From Streptomyces spiroverticillatus (lineage in GTDB: Bacteria; Actinomycetota; Actinomycetes; Streptomycetales; Streptomycetaceae): 64,000 nt of DNA. The stretch covers positions 459,092 to 523,091 of the forward strand of contig BMUX01000006.1 of NCBI GenBank assembly GCA_014650415.1, in the 5' to 3' direction. Within the stretch, counting starts at the first letter, position 1. Each line of letters opens with the position of its first letter. The notes beneath the pieces are model-generated. The model ran no database searches. It worked only from the letters and a program-made list of their open reading frames with translations, and was not told the origin of the DNA. Positions 1-8,120 of the stretch are shown piece by piece. Made by a program: the position numbers and the translations under genes.

Positions 1-784
1 CGCCGTCGAAGCCACTGGGGCTGACCTCCTGCGGGGAGCCGATCAGCTGGACGTTGGGCTTGGTGCTGCCCTTCTCCGGCGGCTTCGTGGACTCGGCCCT
101 CGCCAGGGCGAAGTAGTCGTCCAGGGTCTTCTCCGGGTCGCTGATCTTGCCCCATGCCCCGCTGAACATCAGAGACTTGGCGGTCTTCGCCTGCTCCAGG
201 GACTTGGGGTCCGCAGGGTTGATCTTGGTCATGTCCAGGGTCGAATAGATGCCGCCCGCGCTGTGCGCGTCCTGGACGCCGACCTTGGCCATCTCGGCCT
301 TGTCCTCGTCGGAGGTCTTCGGCTCGGCGTTGCCGGCCTTGCTCAGGGTCTTGTACTCACCGCCCAGCACGGTCGGCGGCGAGGCCAGCTTGTGCGGGCC
401 GTCGTCCTTGAGGCCGCCGTTGAAGAACGCGAAGTACGCACCGGCGCCGGCGGCGACCAGCACCACCGCGAGGCCCACGATCAGACCGGTCTTCTTTTTC
501 TTCGGCTCCGGGCCACCGGGGTAGGGCTGCTGCCCGTACGGAGCCTGCGGCGGCTGGCCGTACGGAGGCTGCTGGCCGTACTGCGGCTGCGGCTGACCGT
601 ACGGCGCCTGCGGCTGCTGCTGCGGGTACCCGTACCCCTGCGCCGGCGGAGCCTGCTGCGGGTAGCCGTAACCAGGCTGGCCCTGCGGCGGCTGCGGCTG
701 GCCGTAGGGGCCGGGCTGGGCCCCGTACGGGTTCGGCTGCTGCGGCTGCTGGCCGCCGTACGGGCCGGGCTGGTTGTAGCTCAT
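1..784 (-). CDS. Membrane-anchored protein with Gln/Pro/Tyr-rich N-terminus (3' end cut by window edge)
   Basis: The ATG on the minus strand reads MSYNQPGPYGGQQ and the frame stays open to the left edge, so the C-terminus is missing. Roughly the first 90 residues are low-complexity PYGQ/QQP repeats. A KKKK stop-transfer cluster near residue 95 is followed by one hydrophobic segment (TGLIVGLAVVLVAAGAGAYF) and a polar, Lys/Asp-rich domain that should lie outside the membrane. This layout is common in streptomycete single-pass proteins of unknown role, and I recognise no catalytic domain. The gene is divergent from valS across 138 bp. Product function unknown; that it is a real gene is supported by consistent frame, start and topology. 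Confidence 0.8.
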   Translation of the reverse strand, partial: MSYNQPGPYGGQQPQQPNPYGAQPGPYGQPQPPQGQPGYGYPQQAPPAQGYGYPQQQPQAPYGQPQPQYGQQPPYGQPPQAPYGQQPYPGGPEPKKKKTGLIVGLAVVLVAAGAGAYFAFFNGGLKDDGPHKLASPPTVLGGEYKTLSKAGNAEPKTSDEDKAEMAKVGVQDAHSAGGIYSTLDMTKINPADPKSLEQAKTAKSLMFSGAWGKISDPEKTLDDYFALARAESTKPPEKGSTKPNVQLIGSPQEVSPSGFDG

Positions 785-877
785 GTGCCGGGTTCCCCCT
801 CCAGATGCTTATGCGTCCCGAACATCCTGTCGGACGGGTGTGACGGGGAGGCTCCCGGGGGCCGCACTGTTACCAAA

Positions 878-889
878 GAAACGCGTTTC
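878..889. promoter_or_regulatory. 12-bp perfect palindrome in the valS upstream region
   Basis: GAAACGCGTTTC is its own reverse complement. It sits 22 bases before the putative valS -10 box (911-916), between the divergent promoters of valS and the upstream membrane-protein gene. This is a plausible operator position, but the binding protein is unknown and a chance palindrome is possible. Confidence 0.3.
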
Positions 890-910
890 GAAGCGGTGCT
901 CCGGGGCCCT

Positions 911-916
911 TAAACT
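911..916 (+). promoter_or_regulatory. Putative -10 box for leaderless valS mRNA
   Basis: TAAACT lies exactly six bases before the GTG start of valS, so a transcript beginning at the usual distance would start on the start codon. No Shine-Dalgarno sequence is visible. No clear -35 was recognised. The same spacing recurs before folC (8109), the CYTH-CHAD gene (17253), galE (45932), proA (49246) and the gene at 50701. Confidence 0.5.
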
Positions 917-922
917 GGCGGC

Positions 923-3544
923 GTGACCGAGAACTCTCAGACTCCGCAGCCCGCAGCCACCGACGCATTGCCGACGACCTACACGCCGGCCGCCGTAGAG
1001 GGGCCGCTGTACGAGCGCTGGGTAGAACGCGGTTACTTCACCGCCGACGCGAAGAGCGACAAGCCCGCGTACACCGTCGTCATCCCGCCGCCGAACGTCA
1101 CCGGCAGCCTGCACCTGGGCCACGCCTTCGAGCACACGCTGATCGATGCCCTGACCCGCCGCAAGCGCATGCAGGGCTTCGAGACGCTGTGGCAGCCGGG
1201 CATGGACCACGCGGGCATCGCCACCCAGAACGTCGTCGAGCGCGAACTCGCCAAGGACGGCAAGTCCCGCCACGACCTCGGCCGTGAGGCGTTCGTCGAG
1301 CGCGTCTGGCAGTGGAAGGAAGAGTCCGGCGGCCAGATCTCCGGCCAGATGCGCCGCCTCGGCGACGGCGTCGCCTGGGACCGCGAGCGCTTCACCATGG
1401 ACGAGGGACTGTCGATCGCCGTCCAGACCATCTTCAAGAAGATGTACGACGACGGCCTGATCTACCGCGCCGAGCGCATCATCAACTGGTGCCCGCGCTG
1501 TCTGACGGCCATCTCCGACATCGAGGTCGACTACCAGGACGACAACGGCGAGCTCGTCTCCATGACGTACGGCGAGGGCGAGGACACCATCGTCGTCGCC
1601 ACGACCCGCGCCGAGACGATGCTCGGTGACACCGCCGTCGCCGTCCACCCCGACGACGAGCGCTACGCCCGTCTCATCGGCAAGCAGATCAAGCTGCCGC
1701 TGACCGACCGCAGCATCCCCGTCGTCGCCGACACGCACGTCGATCCGGAGTTCGGCACGGGCGCCGTCAAGGTCACCCCCGCGCACGACCCGAACGACTT
1801 CGCCATCGGCCAGCGCCACGACCTGGAGACCATCCAGGTCCTCGACGAGCGCGGCATCATCATCACCCCCGGCCCCTTCCAGGGCCTGGACCGCTTCGAG
1901 GCCCGCTCCGCGATCGTCGCCGCCCTGCGCGCCGAGGGCCGGATCGTCGCCGAGAAGCGTCCGTACGTCCACTCCGTCGGCCACTGCTCCCGCTGCAAGA
2001 CGACGCTGGAGCCGCGTCTGTCGATGCAGTGGTGGGTCAAGGTCGAGACGCTCGCCAAGGCCGCCGGTGACGCCGTCCGCGACGGTCGCGTCAACATCCA
2101 CCCCGCCGACCTGACGCCGCGCTACTTCGACTGGGTCGACAACCTCAACGACTGGTGCATCTCGCGCCAGCTGTGGTGGGGCCACCGCATCCCCGTCTGG
2201 CACGGCCCGAACGGCGAGATGGTCTGCGTCGGCCCGAACGACGAGGCGCCCACGGGCGAGGGCTGGCACCAGGACACCGACGTCCTCGACACCTGGTTCT
2301 CGTCGGGTCTGTGGCCGTTCTCGACCATGGGCTGGCCGGAGAAGACGGAGTCGCTGGAGAAGTTCTATCCGAACTCCGTCCTGGTCACCGGCTACGACCT
2401 GATGTTCTTCTGGGTCGCCCGCATGATGATGTTCGGTCTGTACGCCATGGACGACGTCCCGTTCCGCACCATCGCCTTCCACGGCATGGTCCGCGACGAG
2501 ACCGGCAAGAAGATGTCGAAGTCCAAGGGCAACGTCGTCAACCCGCTGGACTGGATGGACAAGTACGGCTCCGACGCCGTCCGCTTCACCCTGGCCCGCG
2601 GCGCCAACCCGGGTGTCGACGTCCCGATCGGCGAGGACTGGGTCCAGGGCTCCCGCAACTTCGCCAACAAGATCTGGAACGCGACCCGCTTCGCGCTCAT
2701 GAACGGTGCCACTGTCGAGGGCGAGCTCCCGGCCCCCGAGCAGATGACGGCGACGGACCGCTGGATCCTGTCCCGCCTCAACACCGTCGTCGCGCAGATC
2801 GACGCGCTCTACGACGACTACCAGTTCGCCAAGCTGTCCGACGCCCTCTTCCACTTCGCGTGGGACGAGGTCTTCGACTGGTACGTCGAGCTGTCGAAGA
2901 CGACGTTCTTCGCGGAGGGCGAGCAGGCGAAGGTCTCCGCCCGGGTCCTCGGCGAGGTCCTGGACGTCACCCTGCGTCTGCTGCACCCGGTCGTCCCGTT
3001 CGTCACCGAGACGCTCTGGACGACCCTCACGGGCGGCGAGTCCCTCGTCGTCGCCGACTGGCCCAAGGACTCCGGTTTCCGCGACAAGGGCGCGGAGCAG
3101 GAGATCGAGCTGGTCCAGCAGGTCGTCACCGAGGTCCGCCGCTTCCGCTCCGACCAGGGCCTCCAGCCCGGCCAGAAGGTCCCGGCCGAGCTCTCCCTGG
3201 ACGGCACGGCGCTCGCCCCGCACGAGGCCGCCATCCGCCAGCTCCTGCGCCTGACGGCCCCCGGTGAGGGCTTCCACGCCACCGCCTCGCTGCCCGTCGC
3301 CGGTGCCACGGTCGCCCTCGACCTCTCCGGCACCATCGACGTCGCCGCCGAGCGCAAGCGCCTCACCAAGGACCTGGAGGCCGCCAAGAAGGAGGTCGTC
3401 CAGGCGAACGCCAAGCTCGGCAACGAGGCCTTCCTCGCGAAGGCCCCCGACAACGTCGTGGACAAGATCCGCGGCCGCCTGAGCAAGGCCGAGGCCGACA
3501 TCGCGCGCATCACCGCGCAGATCGAGGCACTGCCGCAGCAGTAG
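923..3544 (+). CDS. valS: Valyl-tRNA synthetase
   Basis: Class I aminoacyl-tRNA synthetase that charges tRNA-Val in the cytoplasm. The 873-residue length fits actinobacterial ValS. HLGH (HIGH motif) lies at residues 64-67 and KMSKS at 530-534. The large insertion between them carries the editing (CP1) domain, the anticodon-binding domain occupies about 610-760, and a charged C-terminal coiled coil begins near 810 (AAERKRLTKDLEAAKKEV). The GTG start is chosen because it follows a TAAACT box by six bases and precedes conserved sequence. The gene ends at a strong bidirectional terminator shared with the convergent signal-peptidase gene. Confidence 0.97.
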   Translation: MTENSQTPQPAATDALPTTYTPAAVEGPLYERWVERGYFTADAKSDKPAYTVVIPPPNVTGSLHLGHAFEHTLIDALTRRKRMQGFETLWQPGMDHAGIATQNVVERELAKDGKSRHDLGREAFVERVWQWKEESGGQISGQMRRLGDGVAWDRERFTMDEGLSIAVQTIFKKMYDDGLIYRAERIINWCPRCLTAISDIEVDYQDDNGELVSMTYGEGEDTIVVATTRAETMLGDTAVAVHPDDERYARLIGKQIKLPLTDRSIPVVADTHVDPEFGTGAVKVTPAHDPNDFAIGQRHDLETIQVLDERGIIITPGPFQGLDRFEARSAIVAALRAEGRIVAEKRPYVHSVGHCSRCKTTLEPRLSMQWWVKVETLAKAAGDAVRDGRVNIHPADLTPRYFDWVDNLNDWCISRQLWWGHRIPVWHGPNGEMVCVGPNDEAPTGEGWHQDTDVLDTWFSSGLWPFSTMGWPEKTESLEKFYPNSVLVTGYDLMFFWVARMMMFGLYAMDDVPFRTIAFHGMVRDETGKKMSKSKGNVVNPLDWMDKYGSDAVRFTLARGANPGVDVPIGEDWVQGSRNFANKIWNATRFALMNGATVEGELPAPEQMTATDRWILSRLNTVVAQIDALYDDYQFAKLSDALFHFAWDEVFDWYVELSKTTFFAEGEQAKVSARVLGEVLDVTLRLLHPVVPFVTETLWTTLTGGESLVVADWPKDSGFRDKGAEQEIELVQQVVTEVRRFRSDQGLQPGQKVPAELSLDGTALAPHEAAIRQLLRLTAPGEGFHATASLPVAGATVALDLSGTIDVAAERKRLTKDLEAAKKEVVQANAKLGNEAFLAKAPDNVVDKIRGRLSKAEADIARITAQIEALPQQ

Positions 3545-3583
3545 TGGCGGCTCCCGGCGCACGGTGTGCGCGGGGTTTGGTCC

Positions 3584-3644
3584 GTACGGGAAGGGCCCGG
3601 GGAACACCGCCTCTGCGCGGGGTTCCCCGGGCCCTTGCCCGTAC
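3584..3644. terminator. Bidirectional terminator between valS and the SipW-like gene
   Basis: A stem of about 22 bp runs from GTACGGGAAGGGCCCGGGG (3584) to its complement ending GCCCGTAC (3644), with one bulged base and a 16-base loop. It sits between convergent stop codons at 3544 and 3651. Confidence 0.85.
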
Positions 3645-3650
3645 CGCTGC

Positions 3651-4874
3651 TCACACTGCCGGAACGGGCTGCCCCAGCACCGGTGCCGGTGACGGATCCG
3701 GCGGCGCGGAGGGCTCCGGCTCCGGTGTGCGCGAGGGCTCCGGTGGCGGTGGCCATGAGGGCTCCGGTGCTGGTGCCGTCGGCGACGGCGTCTGCGTCGG
3801 GGAGGGCGTCGCCGTGGGCACAGGGCGAGGCGACTCCGTACCGGTGCTGGTGACGTCGCACGGGACACCGTTGAGCGTGGCGGACTGCGGGGCGGCGGCC
3901 CAGCCCCGGTAGGTCGCATTGAAGCCGACCCTGTTGCTGCCGTCCACGTTGCCGCCCACGGAACCGTGGGCGGGGATCAGCGGGTCCCACTCCGCGTTCG
4001 ACAGGGACACCGCGTGCGGCGAGACGACGATCTCGGCGCCCCAGACCTCGGGCGCCCCGGTGAAGACCGGCCCCTCGTCGCCGTAGCGCAGGGCCAGCGT
4101 CCAGCCCCGGATGTCCTGGCCGCCCAGGTTGGCGATCCTGAGGTCCACGGTGAAGTACCGCAGTCCGGGGCCGCCCGGGTCGTCGCCCCAGCGGTTGGCG
4201 AGGGCGTAGCGCACCGCGCAGCCGCCGGGGCCGGTGGCGGCGGTGGTCCAGGTCGCGGTGGACTGCGTACGGGCGACGAAGGAGGCCCCGGCGGGCGGTC
4301 GGGCGGTCAGCACGACCAGGACCGCCAGCGCACCGGCCAGCGACCCGCCCCGCACCAGCGCACCGCGTCCCCCGCCGTCCTCGTCGCGCCTCCCCGGTGC
4401 CACGGCCCCCGCGCACACCAGCACCAGCAGCACCCCGCTCGCGGCCAGCGGCACCCACTGCCCGGTTGCCGCCCAGGCCACCGGGTGTCCCACCAGCGGC
4501 ACCCGCAGCCGCCCCAGCCCGATCACGTCGGACGCGGCCACGGGAGCCGAGTCCGCAGTGGGATTCGCGTCGCCCTTGGTGGTGAACGTACCGGGGGAGG
4601 GCCTGCCCACCACCCGGTGGACGACGGTCGCCCCCTGCGGCCCGGTGAACGCGAGCACCGCGCCCGGTGCCACCAGCTCCGGTGCGAGGGGCGCCGACAC
4701 GACAACGTCACCGCGCCGGATCGCCGGTTCCATGGAACCGGAGACCACCGCCCCGGTGTGCCAGCCCAGGCACACCGGGGCGAGCGACCAGAACACCAGC
4801 CCCGCGAGGAATCCGGCGACGAGACGGCACACGGCCGTCCTCACGACGGTCGCGGCACGTGGTGTTTTGCGCAT
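3651..4874 (-). CDS. SipW-like (S26B) signal peptidase fused to a CBM2-like domain and a Pro-rich tail
   Basis: A 407-residue integral membrane protein. After an N-terminal membrane helix (about 15-35), SGSMEP carries the presumed catalytic Ser47. HRVVG gives His86 in the place where bacterial type I enzymes have Lys, and TKGDANPTAD carries Asp102; this Ser/His pattern is that of the SipW/ER-type S26B branch. Hydrophobic segments follow at about 139-158 and 178-192. Residues about 205-325 resemble a CBM2 carbohydrate-binding fold (FTVDLRIANLGG..I.GWTL; NAEWDPLIPAHGS; GFNATYRG), then about 75 residues of Pro/Thr/Ser. Classical SipW is near 190 residues, so this is a fusion. Its ATG overlaps the stop of the TasA-like gene by one base (TGATG), implying coupling. 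Inference: it matures the neighbouring secreted protein. The CBM2 assignment rests on motif resemblance only. Confidence 0.82.
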   Translation of the reverse strand: MRKTPRAATVVRTAVCRLVAGFLAGLVFWSLAPVCLGWHTGAVVSGSMEPAIRRGDVVVSAPLAPELVAPGAVLAFTGPQGATVVHRVVGRPSPGTFTTKGDANPTADSAPVAASDVIGLGRLRVPLVGHPVAWAATGQWVPLAASGVLLVLVCAGAVAPGRRDEDGGGRGALVRGGSLAGALAVLVVLTARPPAGASFVARTQSTATWTTAATGPGGCAVRYALANRWGDDPGGPGLRYFTVDLRIANLGGQDIRGWTLALRYGDEGPVFTGAPEVWGAEIVVSPHAVSLSNAEWDPLIPAHGSVGGNVDGSNRVGFNATYRGWAAAPQSATLNGVPCDVTSTGTESPRPVPTATPSPTQTPSPTAPAPEPSWPPPPEPSRTPEPEPSAPPDPSPAPVLGQPVPAV

Positions 4875-5425
4875 CAGGGCGCGACGGTCTGCTGGAACTC
4901 CCAGGTGAAGGTCAGCCCGACGCTATGGTCGGCGACCTCGTTGCCCGCGGAGGCCGGCAGCGACCAGTCGATCGTGTATGTGCGCTCGGCGCCGCTCGTG
5001 ACGTTCCACGGCAGCACGCCCGACGCGAAGCCGGTCGCGGAGGACGCCAGGTCGTGCAGGCTGCGGGTGACCGGGGCCCCGCCCTCGGGGGTGATCGTCA
5101 GCATCAGGGCGCGGGCCAGTGCGGTGTCGGCGCCCACGGGCGACGCCACGAAGGCCTTGACGACACCGGCGGGGGTGCCGTCGTAGGTGACGGTGACGCT
5201 CTGGCTGCCCCGGGCACCCGGGGCGATCTCCTTGGCGTCGAAGACGGCGGAGCCTTCGTGGTCCGAGGTGAGGGTGACGGCGGACGTCGTCGACCAGCGG
5301 TTGCCGTCGGTGGAGGTCTGGGCGTTGAACGCGGCGTGCGAGGCGCCGAGGACGAGGGCGCCGGACAGCAGCAGACCGGCGGGCAGGGCGCTCCAGGTGA
5401 GGAGCTGGGCGGTGCGCTTCTTCAT
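4874..5425 (-). CDS. TasA/camelysin-like secreted protein with SipW-type signal peptide
   Basis: A 183-residue protein starting MKKRTAQLL. It has a long hydrophobic signal segment ending GASHAAFNAQTS, where cleavage before AF would match the TasA/CalY style (mature N-terminus AF.. followed by Ser/Thr/Asn and then beta strands). The remainder is beta-rich with no cysteines. ATG at 5425 is preferred over the TTG at 5458 because a lysine-rich signal-peptide n-region starts there. The next gene is a SipW-like peptidase overlapping its stop, the arrangement expected for a substrate-peptidase pair. In Bacillus such proteins form biofilm fibres; a role in the streptomycete aerial or substrate matrix is inference. 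Confidence 0.75.
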   Translation of the reverse strand: MKKRTAQLLTWSALPAGLLLSGALVLGASHAAFNAQTSTDGNRWSTTSAVTLTSDHEGSAVFDAKEIAPGARGSQSVTVTYDGTPAGVVKAFVASPVGADTALARALMLTITPEGGAPVTRSLHDLASSATGFASGVLPWNVTSGAERTYTIDWSLPASAGNEVADHSVGLTFTWEFQQTVAP

Positions 5426-5645
5426 CAGAGGTGTTCGGATTCCTTGTGAGTCACGCAAGAGGAATGCCTCTTACCTCCAAAATTGTTGATTAATGTCTGA
5501 AATGGTCGGGACTGCAATGGTCCGCTCTTCCCGGGATGTAGTGCCTCGGAAGCGCTTCCTGCCCGTGCCGTTCGTCCTGTGGTGCCGCAGATCACGCGTG
5601 TAACCGACCGAAGGCTGGCGAATCGGGTCGAAAGTCCCAGGCATC
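5426..5645. promoter_or_regulatory. Divergent promoter region between the TasA-like gene and the histidine kinase gene
   Basis: 220 bp, locally AT-rich around 5475-5505 (AAAATTGTTGATTAATG), which is unusual in this window and a plausible promoter for the minus-strand pair. A small inverted repeat AAGAGG-aatg-CCTCTT lies at 5457-5472, in the presumed leader of the TasA-like gene. Confidence 0.45.
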
Positions 5646-6812
5646 ATGGAGCGTATGCACCAGCACAAGCCCACCGCCTCGCCGGCCCTCCGGGCCTGGG
5701 CGGCGGGCCGTCACTGGCTGGAGGGCCGCACGGTCGACAGGCGCGCCCTGGACCTGCTCGTCCCGCTGATCTGCTTCGGCCTGATGCTCCTGGACGTCCC
5801 CGGGCTCGCCGAGGCGGACAACTCCCTCAACGGCCTCTCCGCCACCCTCGTCCTCGCCGCAGGGGCAAGCACCCTGCTGCTGCGCCGCCGGGCGCCCTGG
5901 GTCTCGTACGTCGTCGCCCTCGCCTTCCTGGGCTGGCTGCACGAGCTCACCCTGATCCAGTTCGCCCTGTACTCGGTCGGCCGCTACCGGGGCCGGGCCG
6001 CAGCCATCCTCGCGACACTGGGGTACGGGCTCTTCGCGTACGGCATGTTCCTGCTGCCGGGGTGGCCCGAGCACCGGGCCGACACCCTCATGGAGTTCCT
6101 GAGCCTCGTTGTGCCCATCGGCGTCCTCGCCGCCGGCGTCGGTGTCGCCGGGTACCGGCAGGACCTCGTACGGGAACTGGAGATCCAGCGGGGGCGCACG
6201 GCGGCCCTCCAGGCCGTGCAGCAGGAGCGGCTGTCGGTGGCGCGCGACGTCCACGACTTCGTGGGGCGCGAGCTGACGCTGCTCGCGGTACGGGCCGAGG
6301 TCCTGGCCGTACGGGCCCGGGGCGAGGCCCACCAGAAGGACTTCGACGAACTCTCCGACACCGCCCGCAAGGCGCACCGCATCCTCAACGAGATCATCGT
6401 GCAGCGCGCCCGCGAGCAGGACGCCACCCCGGGCATCGACGGGCTCGCCGTCCTCGCCGCCGAGGGCGAGCAGGCGGGCAGCCCGGTGGTCCTGGACATC
6501 GACGGCCGGGCGGGCGCCCTGTCACCGCTGCGACAGGCCGCCGTCTACCGGGTGGTGCAGGAGTGCCTCACCAACGCCGTCAAACACGCACCGGGCCAGG
6601 AGGTCCGCGTACGGATCACCCTCGACGGCGTGCACCTGCGCCTCGAGGTGTGCAACGACCTGCCCAGCGCCGTCCCCGCCAAGGAACCCGTCTCCGCGGG
6701 CACCGGCACCTTCTCCATGGGGGAGCGGGTGGAGTCCATGGGCGGCACCCTGGAGGCCGGGCACCACGACGGGAAGTACCGCGTCGTCGCGACACTTCCC
6801 GCCGGGGTCTGA
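5646..6812 (+). CDS. Orphan NarL/DesK-type sensor histidine kinase
   Basis: A 388-residue membrane kinase. Residues 30-170 form about five hydrophobic segments (an integral membrane sensor), followed by the HisKA_3 box ARDVHDFVGRELT with the phosphoacceptor at His203. The ATPase domain shows ECLTNAVKHAPG (N box) and a final GTFSMGERVESMGGTLEAG. The canonical D-x-G-x-G (G1) loop is not evident; NDLPSAVPAKEP stands there, so ATP binding may be altered. No response-regulator gene adjoins it. The start could also be ATG 5655, which has GGAG closer to it. Signal and partner are unknown. Confidence 0.85.
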   Translation: MERMHQHKPTASPALRAWAAGRHWLEGRTVDRRALDLLVPLICFGLMLLDVPGLAEADNSLNGLSATLVLAAGASTLLLRRRAPWVSYVVALAFLGWLHELTLIQFALYSVGRYRGRAAAILATLGYGLFAYGMFLLPGWPEHRADTLMEFLSLVVPIGVLAAGVGVAGYRQDLVRELEIQRGRTAALQAVQQERLSVARDVHDFVGRELTLLAVRAEVLAVRARGEAHQKDFDELSDTARKAHRILNEIIVQRAREQDATPGIDGLAVLAAEGEQAGSPVVLDIDGRAGALSPLRQAAVYRVVQECLTNAVKHAPGQEVRVRITLDGVHLRLEVCNDLPSAVPAKEPVSAGTGTFSMGERVESMGGTLEAGHHDGKYRVVATLPAGV

Positions 6813-6827
6813 AGCCCGTCCTAGCTC

Positions 6828-6899
6828 CCTTCAGGAGCCTCGGCCAGCCGGCCTTCAGGAGCCTCTGTCAGCTCGCCTTCAGGAGCTTCTGGAGGTTGT
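6828..6899. repeat. Three tandem 24-bp repeats across the 3' end of the MreB-like gene
   Basis: CCTTCAGGAGC(C/T)T begins at 6828, 6852 and 6876, a spacing of exactly 24 bp. The rightmost copy encodes the LLKA C-terminus of the MreB-like protein and the other two lie beyond its stop. This looks like a small tandem duplication of the gene's end. Confidence 0.8.
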
Positions 6900-7947
6900 C
6901 GAAGTCCTCCACGCACTTGCCCGAACCGATCGCCACACAGTCCAGCGGATTGTCGGCCACATGCACCGGAATGCCGGTCGCCGCAGCGATCCGCACATCC
7001 AGCCCCGGCAGCAGGGCACCACCGCCGGTGAGCACGATCCCGTGCTCCATGACGTCGCCGGACAGCTCCGGCGGGCACTCCTCCAGCGTCGTGCGCACCG
7101 CAGCGATGATCGCCTCGACCGGTTCGTCCAGCGCGGAACGCACCTCGGACGCCGTCAGATCCAGGGTCATCGGCAGACCGCCGACCTTCTGCCGCCCGCG
7201 CACCGTGAACGCCCGCATCTCCAGCGCCGGGTCCTCCGGCACCGGCCCCGCAGAACCGATCGCCACCTTGATGTCCTCGGCGGTCCGCTCGCCGATGAGC
7301 AACTGGTGCTCCTTGCGTACGAAATCGGTGATCGCGGCGTCCATCCGGTCGCCGCCCACCCGCAGCGACTGCGCGGTCACGATGCCGCCCAGCGAGATCA
7401 CCGCGACCTCCGTCGTGCCGCCGCCGATGTCCACCACCATGGAGCCCCGTGCGTCCGACACCGGAAGGCCGGCGCCTATCGCCGCCGCCATGGGCTCCTC
7501 TATGAGGTGCACGGCGCGCGCACCGGCCCGGTCGGCCGCGTGCACGATGGCCCGGCGCTCCACCGGCGTCACCCCGCTGGGCACGCACACCACCATGCGG
7601 GTGCGCGGACGCCGCCCCGGCACCGCCTTGCGCACGAAGTGCCGGATCATCTCCTCGGCCGCTTCGTAGTCACTGATCACACCGTCGCGCAGGGGGCGGA
7701 TCGCGGTGATCGAACCGGGCGTGCGCCCGATGGTCTCCTTGGCCTCCGCGCCGACGGCCAGCGCCGTCGTCGAACCGGCCTTCACCGCCACCACGGAGGG
7801 CTCGTTGAGGACGATGCCGTGCCCCCGCATGTACACCAGGGTGTTCGCCGTCCCCAGGTCGATGCCGATGTCCCGACTGTCGCGCCCGCCGCGGATGCGC
7901 GCGGGCGCAACAGATGCAGCAGGGGCCTGCGTGGTCTCGTCGCTCAC
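6868..7947 (-). CDS. Second MreB-type actin homologue (MreB/Mbl family)
   Basis: A 359-residue bacterial actin. The ATPase motifs are intact: IDLGTANTLVY (phosphate 1), VDIGGGTTEVAVISLGG (phosphate 2) and GIVLTGGGALLPG (adenosine site). It is clearly homologous to the mreB product at 10924 but diverges throughout and has a 25-residue Ala-rich N-terminal extension. GTG at 7947 is chosen because GGGAGG lies seven bases upstream. In S. coelicolor the second mreB-like gene, mbl, is recalled as lying elsewhere (SCO2451), so its position here, opposite in strand to folC and the main mre cluster, is notable. Likely role: filament-forming partner of MreB in spore-wall synthesis. Whether it is the true Mbl orthologue cannot be decided by reading. 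Confidence 0.9.
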   Translation of the reverse strand: MSDETTQAPAASVAPARIRGGRDSRDIGIDLGTANTLVYMRGHGIVLNEPSVVAVKAGSTTALAVGAEAKETIGRTPGSITAIRPLRDGVISDYEAAEEMIRHFVRKAVPGRRPRTRMVVCVPSGVTPVERRAIVHAADRAGARAVHLIEEPMAAAIGAGLPVSDARGSMVVDIGGGTTEVAVISLGGIVTAQSLRVGGDRMDAAITDFVRKEHQLLIGERTAEDIKVAIGSAGPVPEDPALEMRAFTVRGRQKVGGLPMTLDLTASEVRSALDEPVEAIIAAVRTTLEECPPELSGDVMEHGIVLTGGGALLPGLDVRIAAATGIPVHVADNPLDCVAIGSGKCVEDFDNLQKLLKAS

Positions 7948-8108
7948 TCGATAACCTCCCGAATCGTGATCTACCAGGGTCACACACCCCTTTGGTAGGG
8001 AAGGGATAAAAGGTCCCCGGGGTTGCGGGCCGAAAGTCCCGCCCCGACCCGCGGCGGGCACGCCCCGCAGTTCACCGGTCCCTGTCGGCCGTTGTCGTAC
8101 CCCCTCCG

Positions 8109-8114
8109 TAGACT
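8109..8114 (+). promoter_or_regulatory. Putative -10 box for leaderless folC mRNA
   Basis: TAGACT is followed by six bases (GGCGGG) and then the GTG start of folC. There is no well-spaced Shine-Dalgarno; GGCGGG abuts the start codon. Confidence 0.5.
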
Positions 8115-8120
8115 GGCGGG

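Noticed and set aside
809..3919. Open frame of 1036 codons on the strand opposite valS
   Set aside because: Low-complexity Asp/Gly/Leu/Val/Arg translation opposite a certain gene. It is the usual antisense shadow of high-GC codon bias and crosses the terminator and convergent gene.
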